This document shows, piece after piece, positions 36,282-45,166 of a stretch of 64,000 nucleotides of DNA (position 1 is the stretch's first letter; every line of letters begins with the position of its first letter). Source of the stretch: Blastococcus capsensis (GTDB lineage Bacteria > Actinomycetota > Actinomycetes > Mycobacteriales > Geodermatophilaceae). The notes beneath the pieces are model-generated. The model searched no databases. It saw nothing but the letters and a program-made list of their open reading frames with translations, and was not told where the DNA came from. The stretch covers positions 124,001 through 188,000 of the forward strand of contig NZ_JASNNW010000010.1 of the NCBI RefSeq assembly GCF_030165005.1. Reading direction: 5' to 3'. The position numbers and the translations under genes are program-made.

Positions 36282-37736
36282 ATGATGCCTGCAGTCCAGG
36301 ACGACGTGGACGTCGTCCTGCACAGAGCCCAGCAAGCGCAGCAGGCCTTCCGCCGGACGTCGGAGCGGGAGGTGGACCTGCTCTTGGAGGCGCTGGCGGA
36401 GGTGGTCGTCCGTCATGCCAGCGACCTGGCGGACCAGACCGTCACCGAGAGCGGGATGGGGTGCGCCGCCGACAAGCGGCAGAAGAACCTGTTCGCCGCC
36501 CAGGACGTGCTCCGCAGCCTCCGCGGACGCACTGGCTGCGGTCTCCTCGAGTCCAGGGGCGTCCCCGGTGTCATCGAGATCGCCCGGCCGGTGGGAGTGG
36601 TGCTCGGCCTCATGCCGCTGACCAACCCTGTCGCGACCCTTGCGTTCCTCACCTTGATCGCCCTGAAGTCCCGCAATGCGCTGGTCGTGCGGGCCCACCC
36701 GCGAGCTGCTCGGGTCACCGAACGAGCGGCGGCGCTGCTGCGCGAGGCGCTGCTCGACCACGGTGCTGCGCAGGATCTGCTGAACGCGATTCCTCCGGTC
36801 GACCGCGAACAGGTCCGGGCCCTGGTCCGCCATCCCTGCGTGGATCTCGTGGTGGCCACCGGCAGCACCGGACTCGTCGCCGCGGCCGGGGCGTCCGGCA
36901 AGCCGACCCTGGGTGCCGGCGCCGGGAACGCCCCGGCGTGGATCTGCGAGGACGCCTCGGTGGAGCGAGCGACGCGGATGGTCGTGGACAGCAAGTCCTT
37001 CGACCACGGGATCATCTGCGGATCGGAGCAACACCTTCTCGTCGACTCGTCGATCCTCCGCGCGGTGACGGCCGGCCTTCGGGGGGCAGGAGCCGCCGTC
37101 CTCAGCGCGGCCGAGGTCGATCGGTTGGAGGCCGCCCTCTTCGTCGACGGGAGGATGCGGATCGAACTGGCCGGCAAGTCGCCGACCCTGCTGGCCCAGC
37201 GGGCAGGCATCGCGGTCGGGCCGCAGGTGCGGCTCCTCGTCGTCCCGCTGTCCCGCGACAGGGCTGCCGGCCCATGGGGACTGGAGCGCCTGGCACCAGT
37301 GTTGACGATTCACGAGGTGCCAGGGGAGAAGGCGGCGTTGGCTCTCTGTGCCTGGTTGCTCGGACGCGGCGGCGCCGGCCACACCGCAGCCATCCACACC
37401 CGATCGAGGGCGCGAGCCGTCCGGTTCGCCGAGGCCGTGCCGGTGAGCCGGGTGATCCTCAACGGTCCGGCCTCCCAAGGCTGCATCGGACTCGGCAACG
37501 GGCTCACACCGTCACTGGCGCTGGGCTGCGGCGTCGCGGGAGGCGCCGTGACGACGGACAACCTCACGTACCGCCACCTGTTCCAGGTCACCCGTATCGC
37601 CACCCCGGTGTCTCCGCCGTCGCCCCGACCCCGCCCGGACTTCGGGGCGCAGCACGGTGCGGACGCGGATGGCCGTCCGTCGGCGTGGAGCGGTGAACGT
37701 GATGCCCTGCGGGATCCGGTGCCGGCCGGTGGATGA
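36282..37736 (+). CDS. Acylating aldehyde dehydrogenase
   Basis: A 484-residue CoA-acylating aldehyde dehydrogenase of the EutE/AdhE-N/SauS group. The nucleophile is about Cys246 in SFDHGIICGSEQHLL. The nucleotide-binding blocks IARPVGVVLGLMPLTNPVAT and VATGSTGLVAAAGASGKPTL are typical, as is VILNGPASQG near the end. It converts an aldehyde plus CoA and NAD to acyl-CoA; the aldehyde (acetaldehyde, sulfoacetaldehyde or other) is unknown. AAGGAG at 36270-36275 supports ATG 36282. No microcompartment genes are nearby. Confidence 0.85.
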   Translation: MMPAVQDDVDVVLHRAQQAQQAFRRTSEREVDLLLEALAEVVVRHASDLADQTVTESGMGCAADKRQKNLFAAQDVLRSLRGRTGCGLLESRGVPGVIEIARPVGVVLGLMPLTNPVATLAFLTLIALKSRNALVVRAHPRAARVTERAAALLREALLDHGAAQDLLNAIPPVDREQVRALVRHPCVDLVVATGSTGLVAAAGASGKPTLGAGAGNAPAWICEDASVERATRMVVDSKSFDHGIICGSEQHLLVDSSILRAVTAGLRGAGAAVLSAAEVDRLEAALFVDGRMRIELAGKSPTLLAQRAGIAVGPQVRLLVVPLSRDRAAGPWGLERLAPVLTIHEVPGEKAALALCAWLLGRGGAGHTAAIHTRSRARAVRFAEAVPVSRVILNGPASQGCIGLGNGLTPSLALGCGVAGGAVTTDNLTYRHLFQVTRIATPVSPPSPRPRPDFGAQHGADADGRPSAWSGERDALRDPVPAGG

Positions 37737-37766
37737 GGCATGTAGTCGATCGGAGCGGGACGGGCA

Positions 37767-37865
37767 CCGACCGGCGGCGAAGTGCAGGGTGTCGTCCTCG
37801 AACTGGTAGACGTCGAGAATGCCGGCACGGGAAGGGTGCCACCGTTCGTTGGCCGTCGATGTCAC
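37767..37865 (-). pseudogene. N-terminal remnant of a TIGR02680-family gene
   Basis: From GTG 37865 the readable part holds ERWHPSRAGILDVYQFEDDT followed by LHFAAGR. This matches the start of TIGR02680-type SMC-like ATPases (RWxxxRAGxVxVWxYxDxxFxxxxGRxxLRGxNGSGKS). Sequence similarity stops just before the Walker A motif, and unrelated sequence follows. Only about 33 codons remain. Confidence 0.45.
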
Positions 37866-38165
37866 GATCCCTTCTTCGCGTTCGGTGCACATCGCCCGAA
37901 GTTGACGACAGTTCCGGCGCGGCCGGCTTCACCGGCCGTTGACGCAGGAGCGCCACGGGCAGTCCCGGTACGTGGATGGCCATGCTCGTCGACGTCTCGT
38001 CGCGCAGCTTGAGGTCTTTCCAGGCCGCGTCGACGCGCTCCACGGCCTTCCCGAGTCGTATGCGGACGGCAGTCAGCTGACACCAGGTCACCGGGGGACG
38101 GCCCTTCCGCCGTTCAACGCCCGTGGGTCTCTGGCTGCGGGGCAGATTTCCGACACGCCACTGCC

Positions 38166-38193
38166 TATACTGCGGTCCTTATCCGTATATACG
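38166..38193 (+). promoter_or_regulatory. Likely vapBC promoter and operator
   Basis: TATACT at 38166-38171 is a good -10 box. A perfect 10-bp palindrome CGTATATACG lies at 38184-38193, 22 bases before the vapB start, where an autoregulating VapBC complex would bind. Confidence 0.5.
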
Positions 38194-38214
38194 CACTGAG
38201 AACGGATCTCGCCG

Positions 38215-38421
38215 GTGACGAAGCGCTTGATCGACCTCGACGACGACCTGCTGGCTTCAGCGCAACGCGAGCTCAACACCACCGGGGTGTCGGACACAGT
38301 CCGGGCCGCGCTGCGGCAGGCGGCGAGCGCGGCCGCCCGCGCGCGGCAGGTGACGTGGCTGCGCGAGGGTGGGCTCGAGACCATGGCGGATTCCGCCCGG
38401 CGAGCTGACGTGTGGCGGTGA
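38215..38421 (+). CDS. vapB: VapB-type antitoxin
   Basis: A 68-residue antitoxin. MTKRLIDLDDDLLASAQREL is a ribbon-helix-helix-like start, followed by NTTGVSDTVRAALRQAASAA. The C-terminus (VTWLREGGLETMADSARRAD) is the toxin-binding tail. GTG 38215 follows a palindrome-containing promoter. The gene overlaps vapC by ten bases, typical of a coupled pair. Confidence 0.85.
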   Translation: MTKRLIDLDDDLLASAQRELNTTGVSDTVRAALRQAASAAARARQVTWLREGGLETMADSARRADVWR

Positions 38422-38834
38422 TCGCCCGGTTCCTCATCGACACCAGCGCGGCGGCTCGGATGCGGCTGGCCGCCGTTGCCGACCGGTTGGAGCCACTCAT
38501 CTCCGGGGGACTGGTGGCCACCTGCGCCACCCTGGATGCCGAGGCGCTCTGCAGCGCCCGCAGCCCTGCGGAGTACGAGCAGGTGCGCGCCGACCGCCGC
38601 GAGGCGTACGAGTACCTGCCCACCGACGACGGTCAGTGGCAAGGTGCGTTCGACGCACAGCGCGTCCTGGCTCGCAGTGGGCGGCACCGAGCGGTAGGAA
38701 TCGCCGATTTGTTGACCGCCGTGCTGGCAGCTGAGCACGGGATGACGGTCCTGCACTACGACAGCGACTTCGAGATCGCTGCCGAGGTACTCGAGTTCGA
38801 GCACCGATGGGTGTTGCCACGAGGAACCGCCTAG
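38412..38834 (+). CDS. vapC: VapC-type PIN ribonuclease toxin
   Basis: A 140-residue PIN-domain toxin. Metal-binding acids appear in FLIDTSAAARM (first Asp), DAEALCSAR (Glu), VGIADLLTAVLA (Asp) and LHYDSDFEIAAEV (Asp). All four expected acidic positions are present, so it should be active and cleave tRNA or other RNA unless bound by VapB. Repeat R1 copy 2 begins 26 bases after its stop. Confidence 0.88.
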   Translation: MAVIARFLIDTSAAARMRLAAVADRLEPLISGGLVATCATLDAEALCSARSPAEYEQVRADRREAYEYLPTDDGQWQGAFDAQRVLARSGRHRAVGIADLLTAVLAAEHGMTVLHYDSDFEIAAEVLEFEHRWVLPRGTA

Positions 38835-38860
38835 TGGCGTCTACCAAGAGGTGTGCATGA

Positions 38861-38898
38861 GCGGTGTCCGAGGGGCGGCACGGCATATACGCACACGG
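38861..38898 (+). repeat. Dispersed repeat R1, copy 2
   Basis: GCGGTGTCCGAGGGGCGGCA followed by a CATATACGCACACGG block. It lies 26 bases after vapC. Confidence 0.7.
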
Positions 38899-38946
38899 CC
38901 TCAGCTACCGATGCCTGACCGGCACCCGCAAGGCCCCAGACGTCGA

Positions 38947-39567
38947 TCAGTCCCTCGCCTCAGGCCTCGGAGAGGCGTTCCTGAGGGCGTAGCCAATCCA
39001 TGCCAGGCCCAGCCCGAACAACGGGACGCCGATGTAGAAGCCCCATTCCGTGGTGCTCGAGTCGTCCTCGAAGAAGGCACCGGTGGCCATGTCGATCGCT
39101 ACCGCGGCGACGAGACCGAGCAGCATGAGCAACGGGGCGCCCGGAGGGAACCTTTTCGCGATGGCGCTGCCGACGGCGAAGAGCACGATGCCGACGAGGA
39201 ATGCGAGGAAGCCGATCATCCAGAGCACGTTGGCCCACGCAGGCTCCCCGGGATCGCCGACCGCTTCCAGGACGAGGAAGACGACGCCCAAGGCGACGAC
39301 CAGCCCCGCGCCTGCAGCCACCAGCAGGCTGCCCGCCCTGCCGGCCCAGCCGTCGGCCGGCGACTGGACACGGTGCAGTTGCGGGACGACGTAGGTCAGC
39401 AGGCCGAATCCGATGAGGATGGCGAGCCAGGCCCAGTCGACGGCAATGCTGACCAGGGCGCCGAGAGCGAACAGGGCTCCGGCCACCATTGTCAACGTCC
39501 CCACCGTCTGCGCCCGGTCCTGTACCGCCCCTGTCTCGGCGAATGTCGTGCTCGAGGTCTGCTTCAT
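38947..39567 (-). CDS. Six-helix membrane protein of unknown function
   Basis: A 206-residue protein with about six hydrophobic segments (for example MVAGALFALGALVSIAVDWA, AWLAILIGFGLLTYVVPQL and LWMIGFLAFLVGIVLFAVGS). ATG 39567 is chosen (MKQTSSTTF). No family is recognised and there are no obvious charged pores or enzymatic motifs. It lies between repeat R1 copies 2 and 3. Confidence 0.7.
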   Translation of the reverse strand: MKQTSSTTFAETGAVQDRAQTVGTLTMVAGALFALGALVSIAVDWAWLAILIGFGLLTYVVPQLHRVQSPADGWAGRAGSLLVAAGAGLVVALGVVFLVLEAVGDPGEPAWANVLWMIGFLAFLVGIVLFAVGSAIAKRFPPGAPLLMLLGLVAAVAIDMATGAFFEDDSSTTEWGFYIGVPLFGLGLAWIGYALRNASPRPEARD

Positions 39568-39755
39568 GGCTGTCTCCGGGTGGGACGTGGTTCGTCGGAC
39601 CCCCGCACCGAGATGGTGCTCCGGCCTCCCGGCGTCTGACAACGCCCTGCTGCGCGGGGCCAGCCGGCCGGCCGATGTGGTCCCTCATGCGTCGGGCGGA
39701 CGTGCCGACGTCAGGAACAGGAGAACCCCCCGGCCCAGGAGCCGTGAGCGTTCAA

Positions 39756-39793
39756 CTCGGTATCCGAGCGGCGACGCGGCACATTCGCGCACG
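39756..39793 (+). repeat. Dispersed repeat R1, copy 3 (diverged)
   Basis: CTCGGTATCCGAGCGGCGAC followed by a CACATTCGCGCACG block. Similarity to copy 1 continues ~40 bases upstream. Confidence 0.55.
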
Positions 39794-39839
39794 TCTGCAG
39801 GTGGACTGACCGGCCCGCCGGGCGTGGCGGTTGACGCGG

Positions 39840-40505
39840 TCAGCCGTGGGCGATCTGCCAGAAATCGCCCACCAACCCCACGCTGTCGAGGATGGCTTGG
39901 TTCTGCTGTCGAGAGTGCGGTTTCCACTGCGGGGCCAGCCGGTCCCCCCACCAGGCGTGGGCGAGGGCGCTCAGGGTCGTCGCGGGCATCGTCGCCCCGG
40001 GGGACCGGGCCCCGAGCCAGCGGTAAATGTGCTCCTCCGACCGGAAGAGATTCATCGTGCTCTAGGTGAAGACGATGTCGTCCCACCAACGGTGCGCGGG
40101 CACCAGGCAGTGGAAGAGCAGGGAGGGCTCGTCCGGGTGCTCGTCCTCGACGGCGACCTTCACCGGCTCGCCGCAGTCGGCGCAGGACGTCTCGATCCGT
40201 CCGTCGCTTCTCAGAGCGGCACAGATTCCGAAGGCGTCCCAGGCGCAGTTGGCGTACCACCAGCGGTCCGTTGCCCACACCCGGTAGGCGCTGGGGACGG
40301 CAGAGAAGGGGTTCGCCATGCGGATCTCGGTCCCCCCAGCGTTGAGGACCAGGGCGTGGTCCTCGTGCAGACGTCGCCACCCCGCACGCACCTCGGCGGC
40401 CGTCATCCTCATCACGACGGCGACCTCTTCGGCCGACGGGGACCGACCGAGCGCCACGAATGCCTGGTAGGTCTCGTTGCGCAGCGCGATGTCGGCAGGG
40501 CTCAC
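39840..40505 (-). CDS. MerB-like organomercurial lyase family, UAG-encoded selenocysteine
   Basis: One 221-codon gene interrupted by an in-frame TAG at codon 148 (40062-40064). The first part has a winged-helix start (TYQAFVALGRSPSAEEVAVV) and MANPFSAVPSAYRVW, then ANCAWD with Cys87 and Asp90 in the places of MerB Cys96 and Asp99. After LVPAHRWWDDIVFT comes TAG, then STMNLFRSEEHIYRWL, which joins perfectly to the family. The TAG sits where MerB has catalytic Cys159. A SECIS-like hairpin follows 12 bases later. In Geodermatophilaceae UAG can encode selenocysteine, so a Cys-to-Sec selenoprotein is likely. A nonsense mutation is the alternative. Substrate need not be organomercury. Confidence 0.75.
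40032..40049 (-). promoter_or_regulatory. SECIS-like hairpin
   Basis: On the coding strand, CTCTTCC-GGTC-GGAGGAG forms a 7-bp stem (one G-U pair) with a 4-base loop containing GU. Its 5' end is 12 bases after the UAG. E. coli fdhF SECIS has a similar apical hairpin with GU in the loop, recognised by SelB. Confidence 0.6.
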
Positions 40506-40982
40506 AGGGGCAGTGTGGCCCTACCGAGCCGCTTCGGGAGCGGTCGGCGGAGCGGCCGGCCGGCTGCTCGCGCGACGTGCGCAGCGGGAGCGGACGCGCC
40601 CTCCTCCGGCGCTCCGGAAGACCGGACCACGGTGGTCGGAAACCGTCGTTCTCCTGTCGGTGTCCGGCGGGCGACACGGTGTGCACGCGAACGTCTGGCC
40701 GTCGCCCTCGACCCGGGGGCGGGCGGACCGGAGGTGATCGACATCCGGACGAATCGGCGCGGGCCAAGGCCCGGCCCCGAGTACGGCGGCCTCTCGTCAC
40801 CGATCACGGAACCGGCTGCTGTCTCCCGGTGACCTGGACGAAGACCTGGGCAAGGCGCAGCCCCACGGCGGTGGGGGGACAGACAGCTCCGGCGCAGCAC
40901 GGAGCAGTTGGTCTCTGTTCGCGGGGGGACGGTCGGGCCAACCTCTTGGAGAGTCTTGCTGGGACCACGGAAGGGGATCGGG
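40506..40982. other. 477-base gap with a degenerate repeat
   Basis: No gene is supported. GGTGTCCGGCGGGCGACACG at about 40659-40678 may be a further diverged copy of repeat R1. Confidence 0.35.
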
Positions 40983-41807
40983 ATGACGGTCACAGTCAGC
41001 GACGCAGAACTGAAGGCCCGTCATCGCAAGATGTGGGCCTCCGGGGATTACGCCCAGATGGTCGAGACATTCCTGCTGCCGCTCGGTCCACGGCTCGTGG
41101 AGGCCTGCGACGTGCGCGCCGGACAGCGCGTCCTCGACGTCGCGGCCGGCACCGGCAACGCCGCGCTTCCCGCCGCTGAGCGGGGTGCGCGGGTGATCGC
41201 GAGCGATCTCACACCCGAACTGCTGGAGATGGGCCGGCGTCGCGCGGAGGCCCAAGGGCTGGAGCTGGAATGGACGGAGGCCGACGCGGAGAATCTGCCG
41301 TTCGAGGACGGATCCTTCGACGTCGTCATGTCCACGATCGGGGTCATGTTCGCGCCGCACCACCAAGACGCCGCCGACCAGCTCCTGCGCGTATGCCGGC
41401 CCGGCGGGACGGTCGGTCTGCTGTGCTGGACGCCGGACGGCATGCTCGGCGCGCTGTTCGCCACGATGAAGCCGTTCGCGCCACCACCTCCACCCGGCGC
41501 GCAGCCGCCGCCGCTGTGGGGCAGCCAAGACCACGTGCAGGCGCTGTTCGGTGATGAGGTGGAGTGGCGGACGTTGACCCGCGACGTCCTCGAGATCACT
41601 GCCTTCCCCGACCCGCACGACTACGCCCGGCACTTCACGACGTATTACGGGCCGACGATCGCGGCCCGGGCCAACGCCGTCCGCGAAGGCCGCGAGGCCG
41701 AGTTCGACGACGCGCTGGACCGCTTCAGCGTCGAGTGGAACCGCGGTACACCGGATCGAGCGCGGTTCGAGAAGGAGTACCTGCTCGCCGTCGGCACCCG
41801 GCGCTGA
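40983..41807 (+). CDS. SAM-dependent methyltransferase
   Basis: A 274-residue class I methyltransferase. Motif I is VLDVAAGTGNAALPAAERG, the acidic loop is VIASDLTPELLEMGRRRAE, then ADAENLPFEDGSFDVVMSTI (motifs II-III) and LRVCRPGGTVGLLCWTPDG. It resembles UbiE-type enzymes acting on small molecules. The C-terminal ~90 residues include a proline-rich loop. ATG 40983 was chosen over upstream in-frame codons with shadow-frame composition. Confidence 0.85.
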   Translation: MTVTVSDAELKARHRKMWASGDYAQMVETFLLPLGPRLVEACDVRAGQRVLDVAAGTGNAALPAAERGARVIASDLTPELLEMGRRRAEAQGLELEWTEADAENLPFEDGSFDVVMSTIGVMFAPHHQDAADQLLRVCRPGGTVGLLCWTPDGMLGALFATMKPFAPPPPPGAQPPPLWGSQDHVQALFGDEVEWRTLTRDVLEITAFPDPHDYARHFTTYYGPTIAARANAVREGREAEFDDALDRFSVEWNRGTPDRARFEKEYLLAVGTRR

Positions 41808-42092
41808 CCAGAAGGGCGGGCTCCCCCGGGAGCTGCTCCACGTCGCCGAGCTCACCGGTGCGCTTTCAGCGCCACCGCCCGACGCAGGTATGGCGTGGGG
41901 TGCGGAGCGCGGCGGCCGCCGCGCGGGACGCATCGTGGCGCGCGCGGTGGACGGGGGCGGCGAGTGCGTGGCACAACGGCGGGGTGGCGCGGAAAGCGGC
42001 CTTCACCATGGGGCTGCCGAGAGGCCACCTGCGGGGGGTGACGGCGGGAAGTGGTTCGGTGCTGGGCGGCCTGAATGGCGCGGAAGCGTGAC

Positions 42093-42839
42093 TCAGCGGG
42101 GCCCCGGTCCCAGTGGGTCGACGCCGGCGATGGTGCCGGAGGACGACCGAACGGCGAAGCGGGCGAACAGTTCCTCCGCGTACCAGCCCTCCTGGCGGGT
42201 TCGCTCGATGACGGCTGTGTGCGGTGCCCGTCCGTAGGCGAAGGCGTTCAGCGACGACGACGAGTCCCAGATGCTGAAGGTCCCCTGCATGCCCAGCGGC
42301 GCCTCACCGATGCCCAGTGCCATCCGCAGGCCGGGGGCCTCGTGCAGGTCCGCGGAGACCGGGGGAACGGCGGTCCAGAAGCGTGCCGCCCGCCGTAGCA
42401 CCAGGCGAGCGCGGGTGACGGCGGCGACGGGGCCGTCGAAGACCCGGGGACGCGGTTTGCCGAACGGCTCCTGCCCAGACCACAGCCCGCGCGCGGAGAG
42501 GGGCTCGAAGTGGGCCACCCACTCCTCGTCCGCGAAGCGGCGCCAGCGCGCAGGCAGCCCGGAGTCCTGGAACGCCATGGGCGCGATCGGGTCGTCCCAG
42601 ACCGCGAGCAGTCCCCACTGGCGTGGATTCGCGTCTCGGGCGGTGAAGGTCCGCCCACTGCCGGTGCCGAGCAGTTTGGCGAACCGCAGGCCAGGCGTCC
42701 GCCGCAGCGGTCGGCGGTCGGCGACCATGTGGACGAGCGCGCGCGGAATCGCGTGCGTCGAGACCTGCCACAGATGCAGGGTCACGACAGCCGGCAGGGT
42801 CACCAGGAGGATGCTGCCGCACGTTGTGCGAACAGGCAT
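42093..42839 (-). CDS. CrtA-like (spheroidene monooxygenase family) protein
   Basis: A 248-residue protein with blocks seen in CrtA-like proteins: LHLWQVSTHAIPRALVHMVA, LRFAKLLGTGSGRTFTARD, WGLLAVWDDP and GMQGTFSIWDSSSSLNAFAY. CrtA oxygenates carotenoids, but actinobacterial homologues lie outside carotenoid clusters and no carotenoid genes are seen here, so the substrate is open. ATG 42839 is chosen. Confidence 0.75.
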   Translation of the reverse strand: MPVRTTCGSILLVTLPAVVTLHLWQVSTHAIPRALVHMVADRRPLRRTPGLRFAKLLGTGSGRTFTARDANPRQWGLLAVWDDPIAPMAFQDSGLPARWRRFADEEWVAHFEPLSARGLWSGQEPFGKPRPRVFDGPVAAVTRARLVLRRAARFWTAVPPVSADLHEAPGLRMALGIGEAPLGMQGTFSIWDSSSSLNAFAYGRAPHTAVIERTRQEGWYAEELFARFAVRSSSGTIAGVDPLGPGPR

Positions 42840-43098
42840 GGTGCATGGCCGGTATCCCCATCTCGCGCCAGACGCCGAGCCGATTCCCAGTCCGGTCGAC
42901 AGCGCGGTTCTCGCCCTCGAGACAACGGTGACAGGGACCTCGTCGTCGTGGACAGAGCAGGAGCTCCTCGAGGACGCCTTCGGCATGGGGGTGGGGACGC
43001 TGCTCGCGGGACGCCGGCCGTCGGATCGGGAGGCGCCCCGACGCTGCGACGTGCCGCGCGGGGGGCGCCGTCGTGCGGTCGCTGGCAGTGTGGACGGC

Positions 43099-44007
43099 AT
43101 GGTCGATGCCTCTCCCGTCGTCGTGGTGACCGGTGCGAACGGACTGGTGGGCACGGCGGTGTGCCGGGCGCTCGTCGAGCGGTCGGCGCAGGTGCGCGCC
43201 GTCGTCCGCCGCGCCGGCAGCGCGCCTGCGCTCGACGGGGTCACCGAGCACGTCGGCGACTTCGCCGACGAGGGCCTCGCCCGCGCGGTGACCCAGGGCG
43301 CCGACGCGGTCGTCACGACAGTCCACCCGATGGGCTCGTCCCGAGAGGTGCAGCACCGGGTGGGGGTCGAGGGCACGCCGGTCCTCGCTCGGGCTGCCCG
43401 GGACGCCGGCGTCGCCCGGCTCGTGCACGTGTCCACGGCCGGGGTCTACGACCGCTCGGCCGGCGTCGGCGACGTGGCCGAGAACGGTGCCCTCCTGCCC
43501 GAGGGGAGCGGCGACTACGCCGACACCAAGAACGCCACCGATTCCGCGCTCGCGCAGGTCGGCGGGCTCACGACCGTGCTGGTCCGCCCGCCGGCGATCA
43601 TGGGCGCCGGCGACACGTCGGTCTGGAACACGCTGCGACCGCAGGAGGTCCGCCGCGGTGAGCGCCGGGCGAACCCGGCGAAGACCTGGGCCTGGGTGCA
43701 TGTCGACGACCTGGCGGCCCTGATCGCGGACGTCGCCACGGGCGCCGTCGCGACCGCCGACGACGCGGAGCGAGGCCCGGTGGCCGGCGGCACGACCCCG
43801 GTCATCGTCGCGGGCGAGCCGGCGACGTTGCGGGACTACTTCGGCACGGTGACCGACACGGTGGGCGTCGCGCCCGAGTGGACCGACGAGCCGGTCTGGA
43901 CCGGGCAGCTGCTCACCGACCGCGCGCGGGGGTGGGGCTGGGCGCCGCACGTGAGCCTCGCGCGAGCCATGGAGGAGCTGCGGCAGGGCCTGACGACGCG
44001 TTCGTGA
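43099..44007 (+). CDS. NAD(P)-dependent epimerase/reductase
   Basis: A 302-residue extended SDR/NmrA-like protein. VVVVTGANGLVGTAVCRALV is the cofactor-binding start, RLVHVSTAGVYD and GDYADTKNATDSAL hold the serine and Tyr-x3-Lys region, and VLVRPPAIMGAGDTSVW follows. It also resembles complex I assembly/epimerase-like proteins; no pathway is implied by the neighbours. ATG 43099 starts the protein. Confidence 0.82.
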   Translation: MVDASPVVVVTGANGLVGTAVCRALVERSAQVRAVVRRAGSAPALDGVTEHVGDFADEGLARAVTQGADAVVTTVHPMGSSREVQHRVGVEGTPVLARAARDAGVARLVHVSTAGVYDRSAGVGDVAENGALLPEGSGDYADTKNATDSALAQVGGLTTVLVRPPAIMGAGDTSVWNTLRPQEVRRGERRANPAKTWAWVHVDDLAALIADVATGAVATADDAERGPVAGGTTPVIVAGEPATLRDYFGTVTDTVGVAPEWTDEPVWTGQLLTDRARGWGWAPHVSLARAMEELRQGLTTRS

Positions 44008-44210
44008 CAGCGACCGGGTCGCCCGACGGGAACCGGCGCGCCCTGCTGCTCAGCACGATCCACACCACTCCAGGGGACTCACCCAGCCTTCACGCTTGGC
44101 CTCTCCCTGCTGGCGCCGTGACCCGGCGGTCCCGTCCGACCGGTCGTCGGACGCGGGTGCCCTCCTGGGCGTAGGGCCCACCAGGGGTTGTCGACGGCCC
44201 GTCGGGTCGT

Positions 44211-45131
44211 TCAGCCGGAGGCCGTGAAGGCCGCCCGCAGCGGGTCGTGGTCGGAGACGCTCGAGCTCGTGGCGTCGCCGGCGTAGTCGGTGGCCACCCG
44301 CTGGCCGGGGGCGAAGACCAGGTCGATCTTCACCGAGCCCAGGGTGTCCTCGTCGTAGACGCCGTCCCCGCCGGAGCGGTAGCGGTCGGCCTCGTGCATG
44401 CCCCCGGAGCCGGAGTAGCAGCGGGTCTTACCGGCACCGAACCGGCCGGTGTACCAGCCCTTCAGACCCGTGGAGACGTTGCTGTTGCGGCACCGGCGCA
44501 CGTCGAGGTTGAAGTCACCACCGACGACCACCAGCATCCCGGCGGCGGTCCACTCGTCGACCAGGCCGTCGGCCGTGACGGCCTGCGATGCGGCCTCGCT
44601 CTGCGACGACGACGTCAGGTGCGTCGTGCACAGCCGCATCCCGATGCCCACCGTGACGTCGGCGCACAGCAGGGTCCGTTCCTCCCCGCTCGTCTCCACC
44701 CCGAGCGTGTGGTGCACCGGACCGGTGAGGACATCGCTGCGGGCGAAGACGGCGATGCCCCAGGCGGGATCGGTGGACTGGCAGCGGGTGTCGGTGGTCG
44801 TGTAGGTGGAGTGGAAGGCGCCGACCCACCCGGGCGGGAGGTCCGCGAGGACCATGTCGAAGGTTGAGCGGCACATCTCCTGGAGGGTCGCGGCGTTCGG
44901 CGTCCAGGACGTCGAGCCGAGGCTCGCCGCGATGGCGTCGGCGCGCTGCTCGGGGGTCACCTGGCAGTCGGGGAAGTTGCGCCCGTACTGGTCGCAGGCG
45001 TTGAAGTCCCACACCTGCAGGCGCACCGTCGCGGCCGTGGCCGGCACGGGAGCCAGCAGGGTGAGCCCCAGGGCCAGGGCCAGGGCGAGCGCCAGGGCGC
45101 GTCCGGATGACCTGCCTGCCCGGGTGGACAT
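44211..45131 (-). CDS. Secreted endonuclease/exonuclease/phosphatase-fold protein
   Basis: A 306-residue exported enzyme of the DNase I-like superfamily. The signal peptide contains ALALALALALGLTLLAPVPA. Motifs include NAATLQEMCRS (metal-binding Glu), LCTTHLTSSS (His), VVVGGDFNLDVRRC (Asp-x-Asn) and SSSVSDHDPLRAAF (final Asp-His). Multiple cysteines suit an extracellular enzyme. DNA, RNA or a phosphoester could be the substrate. Confidence 0.85.
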   Translation of the reverse strand: MSTRAGRSSGRALALALALALGLTLLAPVPATAATVRLQVWDFNACDQYGRNFPDCQVTPEQRADAIAASLGSTSWTPNAATLQEMCRSTFDMVLADLPPGWVGAFHSTYTTTDTRCQSTDPAWGIAVFARSDVLTGPVHHTLGVETSGEERTLLCADVTVGIGMRLCTTHLTSSSQSEAASQAVTADGLVDEWTAAGMLVVVGGDFNLDVRRCRNSNVSTGLKGWYTGRFGAGKTRCYSGSGGMHEADRYRSGGDGVYDEDTLGSVKIDLVFAPGQRVATDYAGDATSSSVSDHDPLRAAFTASG

Positions 45132-45166
45132 GGGGCCCGTCCTCCTCCGCTCCGATCCGGAGCTCC

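Noticed and set aside
40062-40064. Simple nonsense mutation in the MerB-like gene
   Set aside because: Possible, but the stop falls on a catalytic cysteine, no other damage is seen, and a SECIS-like hairpin follows; selenocysteine is the better explanation pending a tRNA check.
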